Shown here one piece after another: positions 60,815-64,000 of a stretch of 64,000 bases of DNA. A program made the translations under genes and the position numbers. Source of the DNA: Spirochaetota bacterium (GTDB lineage Bacteria > Spirochaetota > Brevinematia > Brevinematales > Brevinemataceae); contig JAGUQW010000002.1 of the NCBI GenBank assembly GCA_030154445.1, positions 248,001-312,000 on the forward strand, read 5' to 3'. The notes beneath the pieces are model-generated. The model ran no database searches, had not been told where the DNA came from, and saw only the letters and a list, made by a program, of their open reading frames with translations. The stretch's first letter is position 1; the number at the start of each line of letters is the position of its first letter.

Positions 60815-61468
60815 ATGAATGTAGTAGAAAGAAAAATTTCAGAAACTAAAGATGTTATTTTTGACTATATGGCACTTATAGATATTATGTTAATTAGAAC
60901 ATTACAAGGTTCTAAAGAAAAAAATTGGGATATGGTAAAAGATGTTATCAATATCTTGGAACCTCAGGCAGATCAAAAAAAATTAGAAATCACTCAAGAT
61001 TGTCTTGGTATTTTAGCTTTGTATCATCCTGAAGCAAGTCATTTAAGAAGTATTATCAAAATGTCAGGAATGGCCAGTGATCTTGAAAGAATGGGTGATT
61101 TAATCACTAAAATTGCTCGATCTACATATCATTGGCAAGATGCTTATAATATTGGTGATTATCCAAAGATAATAGAGATGGCTGAAGAAAATCGTAAGAT
61201 GTTAACAGATGTAAGCAGAGCATTTATGGAAGAAAATATTTTAATGGCAGTAACTGTTATTCAACACGATGATAGGGTAGATGAATTATGTACCATATTA
61301 ATAAAACAACTTATCAAAGAAATGAATATAGCAGAAAATGTTGAATATTTGTTACAAATTATGAATATTACAAGAAATTTTGAAAGAATGGCTGATTTAT
61401 GTACACATTTAGCAGAAGATATTATCTTTATTAAAGAAGGTTTAATTCCAAATAAAAATGATAATTAA
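60815..61468 (+). CDS. phoU: PhoU-like phosphate regulator
   Basis: 217 aa, two symmetric three-helix bundles. Metal-binding type motifs of PhoU occur twice: MASDLERMGDLITKIAR (about 89-105) and ITRNFERMADLCTHLAEDII (about 188-207), the E/D-x-x-R-x-(G/A)-D pattern. It normally controls PstSCAB phosphate uptake and PhoR signalling; none of those genes is adjacent, only a glycosyltransferase 9 nt downstream. Perhaps it controls a Na/Pi cotransporter elsewhere. Confidence 0.9.
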   Translation: MNVVERKISETKDVIFDYMALIDIMLIRTLQGSKEKNWDMVKDVINILEPQADQKKLEITQDCLGILALYHPEASHLRSIIKMSGMASDLERMGDLITKIARSTYHWQDAYNIGDYPKIIEMAEENRKMLTDVSRAFMEENILMAVTVIQHDDRVDELCTILIKQLIKEMNIAENVEYLLQIMNITRNFERMADLCTHLAEDIIFIKEGLIPNKNDN

Positions 61469-61477
61469 AGGTTTATA

Positions 61478-62590
61478 ATGAAAAAATCATTAAAAATATT
61501 AGCATTAAATTGGCGAGATCCACTTCATCCAGAAGCAGGAGGGGCTGAGATCCATCTTGATTATATTCTCTCATATTTAGCTACAAAATATACAGTAGTT
61601 CTTATTAGCACAAAAGTTTCTTCAAATGAAGAAACTTTTGTTCATAATGGGTATTTAATAAAAAGAATAGGACATCCTTTTTTATTTAATTTTACTTTTC
61701 CATTTTTATGGAACAAAGAATTAAAAAATGAAAAATTTGATATTGTTATTGATGATATATCTAAAATAGGATTGCAAACCCCTCGATATATTAAAAAAAC
61801 TCCTATTCTTGCTTTATTTCACCATATTCATGGACACACTTTATTTCAATTATTACCTTTTCCTGTAGCTTTATACGTTTTTATTCTGGAAAAAATAGCA
61901 TTAAAATCATATATTAATACACCTATGATAGTAGTGTCAGAAAGCTCTAAACAAGAGTTATTGAAATTAGCCCCTTTCAAACAATTGAATATTATTCATA
62001 ATGGAATAGATAAAGAATATTTAAAATTACGAAATCCTAAAAAAAATTCTTTTCAATTTTGTTCTATAGGTCGATTAACATACGCTAAAAGAGTAGACCT
62101 TTCTTTAGATGTTTTTCGATATATTTTAGAGAAAAATCCAAAAGCTATGTTTTTTATAGCTGGAAAAGGTAATGATGAAGAAAGACTCAAAGCATATTCT
62201 CAAAAATTAAAAATAGATTATGCTGTGATATTTTTAGGTTTTATTTCAGAAAAAGAAAAGATAAATCTATTAGAAAGCTCTCAAGCCTTATTATTTACTT
62301 CAGAAAAAGAAGGGTGGGGAATAACTGTTATAGAAGCATCAGCATGTTATACTCCAACATTTGGTTTTAATGTTGCTGGTGTTAGAGATTCTGTAAAACA
62401 AGGTATTAATGGTTATTTAGTTTCTTTTGGTGATGTAAAATCTTTAGCAAAAGAAATTATTAAATACTTAGAAAATAATGAGATAAAAAAATTACAAGGA
62501 AAATCTTACTGTTATGCAAAAAATTTTAGTTGGTTAAAGATTTCTCAAGAAATTGAAGTTAATATTTTAAATCAAGTATCATCTAAATAA
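61478..62590 (+). CDS. Glycosyltransferase family 4 protein
   Basis: 370 aa, GT-B fold. NWRDPLHPEAGGAEIHLDYI is the N-terminal Gly-rich acceptor-side loop, IVVSESSKQELLKL and IHNGID sit at the domain junction, and SEKEGWGITVIEASACYTPT is the E-x7-E nucleotide-sugar site. No signal peptide or membrane helix; it acts at the cytoplasmic face. Donor and acceptor unknown. It follows phoU by 9 nt and ends in a terminator, so they form an operon. Confidence 0.88.
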   Translation: MKKSLKILALNWRDPLHPEAGGAEIHLDYILSYLATKYTVVLISTKVSSNEETFVHNGYLIKRIGHPFLFNFTFPFLWNKELKNEKFDIVIDDISKIGLQTPRYIKKTPILALFHHIHGHTLFQLLPFPVALYVFILEKIALKSYINTPMIVVSESSKQELLKLAPFKQLNIIHNGIDKEYLKLRNPKKNSFQFCSIGRLTYAKRVDLSLDVFRYILEKNPKAMFFIAGKGNDEERLKAYSQKLKIDYAVIFLGFISEKEKINLLESSQALLFTSEKEGWGITVIEASACYTPTFGFNVAGVRDSVKQGINGYLVSFGDVKSLAKEIIKYLENNEIKKLQGKSYCYAKNFSWLKISQEIEVNILNQVSSK

Positions 62591-62611
62591 ATATTTTTTA
62601 TTTTTTATTTT

Positions 62612-62638
62612 AATCAAGTGAAAAGCTTGATTTTTTTT
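62612..62638 (+). terminator. Terminator after the glycosyltransferase gene
   Basis: 7-bp stem (62612-62618 with 62626-62632), 7-nt loop and a run of eight T residues. Confidence 0.75.
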
Positions 62639-62655
62639 GCAATATAGGTTATAAT
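62627..62655 (+). promoter_or_regulatory. Promoter of the lipoprotein gene at 62763
   Basis: TTGATT (62627-62632), 17-nt spacer, perfect TATAAT (62650-62655). The -35 coincides with the 3' arm of the preceding terminator. The leader is about 100 nt. Confidence 0.55.
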
Positions 62656-62762
62656 AATAGTTGTTCCTTATTTGCTTGAAATATATAATTATGTGTATAT
62701 TTCATTAAAGATAAAGTTCTGTAAAAATAATAAAAAAAATAATAATATTTTGGAGGCTTATG

Positions 62763-64000
62763 ATGAAACAGGTGTTTAAATATACGTTGTGGATCATGTT
62801 TGTACTGATTTTTAATATAGGATGTACTTTGTCTAGTAGAGAGACATTTGATCTTTCTTATCAAGAGAGTAAGTTGTTAAATACTTTGCAAAAAGGGCCA
62901 TATAAATCTTTGGCATCAGATGGATTGTTTGATGCCAAAAATCATGCTCTCTGGGATATTGATACTGTTAATATGGAAATATCAATATCAGATATTACAG
63001 CTGGTGTAAAACAAAATACAACAATATATTCATTTGAAATGATTGAAGATATAGATGTTCAATCTGGTATTATTCGTTTTTATGGTTCTGGATCTTATAA
63101 TGATAAGTATGTTGGTATATCAGCACTTACAAATGCTGTTGGAGCTTTTCTTAAATTAAGTATACAAGATACTACAAATAATGCTGTTTCAAATGCTTCA
63201 AAAAAAACTTATTGGGAATATGCTACTGATCCTATAATTTTTAGAGCAAATAATTTATATGTTGATAAAAGTATTATCACTTTAGATGTTGATGGTTTTT
63301 TTGATTTGACTCAATATGAATTTATTATTCCTAGAAAAGTAAATGATCAATTTAAATTTGAACATTACTCAGTTGTCGGAGCTATTACAAATAAACTTTC
63401 TGATATTATAGTGAATTCGACAAGACTTATTCCAAATAATATAGAAATATATCAAGTAACTATTAATGGTGTGGACAGATATGCTGGTATGGAATTTTAT
63501 CCAGATAAAACTAGTACTAGAATGAAATTTATTATTGGATCTTCTTTTGATGATGTTTTTAATAGAGTAAATTTAATGAAGCTATTTGGTTGGGATTTAT
63601 TAGAAAATGCAAGAATTAGTAATAAAGTTATTCGTTTATTATCATCATTTCAAATGGTTTTTTTAACAAAAATTCCTGGAGCTCTTGATATTAAAGAAGG
63701 TGATTATTATTGGGATAAAACAGATGAACTTATTTTTGATGCTGATAAAATGACTTTAAATGTAATAACAACATTTAGTATATTACCTCCTTATGGTTTT
63801 TTTGGTGCAACAAATTTTTTAAGTTATAACTTAAAAATGATAGAAAAACAAAGTGATACTGCTGGAATTTTTGAAATTAAAGGTGTTGGTAAATATGCTG
63901 ATAAATGGGGAGCTCTTAATGCTATCCCTATTGGAAATATTATGTATGCCGATTTTGAGGTTGCAGATTCACTAGTTGAAGCTCAAAGAAAACTTACAGA
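62763..64000 (+). CDS. Lipoprotein of unknown function (3' end cut by window)
   Basis: The frame is open from ATG 62763 to the window end (412 codons plus). GGAGG lies 6 nt upstream; an ATG directly before it (62760) is too close to that site. The N-terminus has a basic start, a hydrophobic core and the lipobox NIGC, so it is a lipoprotein on the cell envelope. The mature part is rich in beta-type repeats with Asn, Asp, Thr and Tyr, for example FYGSGSYNDKYVGISALTN and GVGKYADKWGALNAIPIG, which look like repeated sheet elements. No family recognised. A surface or periplasmic binding role is possible. Confidence 0.7.
   Translation, partial: MKQVFKYTLWIMFVLIFNIGCTLSSRETFDLSYQESKLLNTLQKGPYKSLASDGLFDAKNHALWDIDTVNMEISISDITAGVKQNTTIYSFEMIEDIDVQSGIIRFYGSGSYNDKYVGISALTNAVGAFLKLSIQDTTNNAVSNASKKTYWEYATDPIIFRANNLYVDKSIITLDVDGFFDLTQYEFIIPRKVNDQFKFEHYSVVGAITNKLSDIIVNSTRLIPNNIEIYQVTINGVDRYAGMEFYPDKTSTRMKFIIGSSFDDVFNRVNLMKLFGWDLLENARISNKVIRLLSSFQMVFLTKIPGALDIKEGDYYWDKTDELIFDADKMTLNVITTFSILPPYGFFGATNFLSYNLKMIEKQSDTAGIFEIKGVGKYADKWGALNAIPIGNIMYADFEVADSLVEAQRKLT

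Noticed and set aside
62649-62864. Minus-strand 71-codon frame before the last gene
   Set aside because: It covers the promoter, ribosome binding site and signal peptide of the lipoprotein gene on the plus strand, which are well supported.
1-64000. Insertion sequences, prophage, rRNA operons or an origin of replication
   Set aside because: No transposase, integrase, phage structural gene, rRNA core sequence, dnaA gene or DnaA-box cluster was seen.

Overview
The window comes from an AT-rich bacterium (by eye under about 30% G+C) with ATG/TTG/GTG starts, purine-rich ribosome binding sites and many TTGnnn-N17-TATAAT promoters. A flagellar export block in the order fliP-fliQ-fliR-flhB-flhA-flhF-flhG, a CarD-type regulator, a GH57/DUF3536 glycosidase, an ApbE lipoprotein next to Rnf genes and several TPR proteins together suggest a host-associated spirochaete (Brevinema- or Brachyspira-like). 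Genus cannot be settled from sequence alone.

Layout. 1-2349: mechanosensitive channel (cut by the window edge) and a tRNA CCA-adding enzyme. 2511-8923: GH57 glycosidase, TPR proteins, a secreted coiled-coil protein, an LpxL-like acyltransferase, and groES behind a sigma-54-type promoter. 8981-10626 (minus): ybeY, an unknown gene and carD. 10799-13035: a polytopic membrane protein whose natural start is followed by an in-frame stop, then a SanA/YdcF-like protein. 13155-17183: oppBCDF without a binding protein. 17236-25337 (minus): flagellar export operon ending in a secreted protein of unknown function. 25439-34725: LacI regulator with palindromic promoter, DUF302 protein, ABC-F ATPase, RidA, peptidase T, Mn-type superoxide dismutase, orphan RND transporter. 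34807-40865: bioY, then apbE-rnfD-rnfG-rnfE-rnfA, a small cysteine-rich membrane protein and a very short rnfB. 40933-46790: solitary DNA methyltransferase, thioredoxin, fabI, ExbB-like channel protein with a PpiD-like partner, phosphofructokinase. 46804-47444: tRNA-Ser(GGA) and a decayed DNA-glycosylase-like gene. 47546-56577: fucose locus. 56578-57188: gene-free stretch with a predicted small RNA. 57189-64000: YkvI-like transporter, secreted protein, tRNA-Arg(GCG), AGCS symporter, phoU, glycosyltransferase and a lipoprotein cut by the window end.

How it works together. The fucose locus is a nearly complete route: a mannose-family PTS (IIA, IIB, IIC, IID) would import a fucosylated sugar, a cytoplasmic GH29 fucosidase would release L-fucose, FucI, a rhamnulokinase-type kinase and FucA would convert it to dihydroxyacetone phosphate and lactaldehyde, and a DeoR regulator sits in the middle. 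This fits life on host mucin or glycolipids. The Rnf cluster brings the flavin transferase ApbE together with its two expected substrates (RnfD, RnfG) and a small protein resembling NqrM, but no rnfC is present and RnfB stops after its first Fe-S domain.

Most noteworthy: the sigma-54 element before groES, the NqrM-like protein in a reduced Rnf locus, the small RNA candidate at about 56934-57065, the nonsense codon at 10870, the decayed glycosylase gene at 46977-47444, a terminator-shaped hairpin antisense inside the acyltransferase gene, and the unusual tRNA-Arg anticodon. No CRISPR array, insertion sequence, prophage or rRNA was seen.
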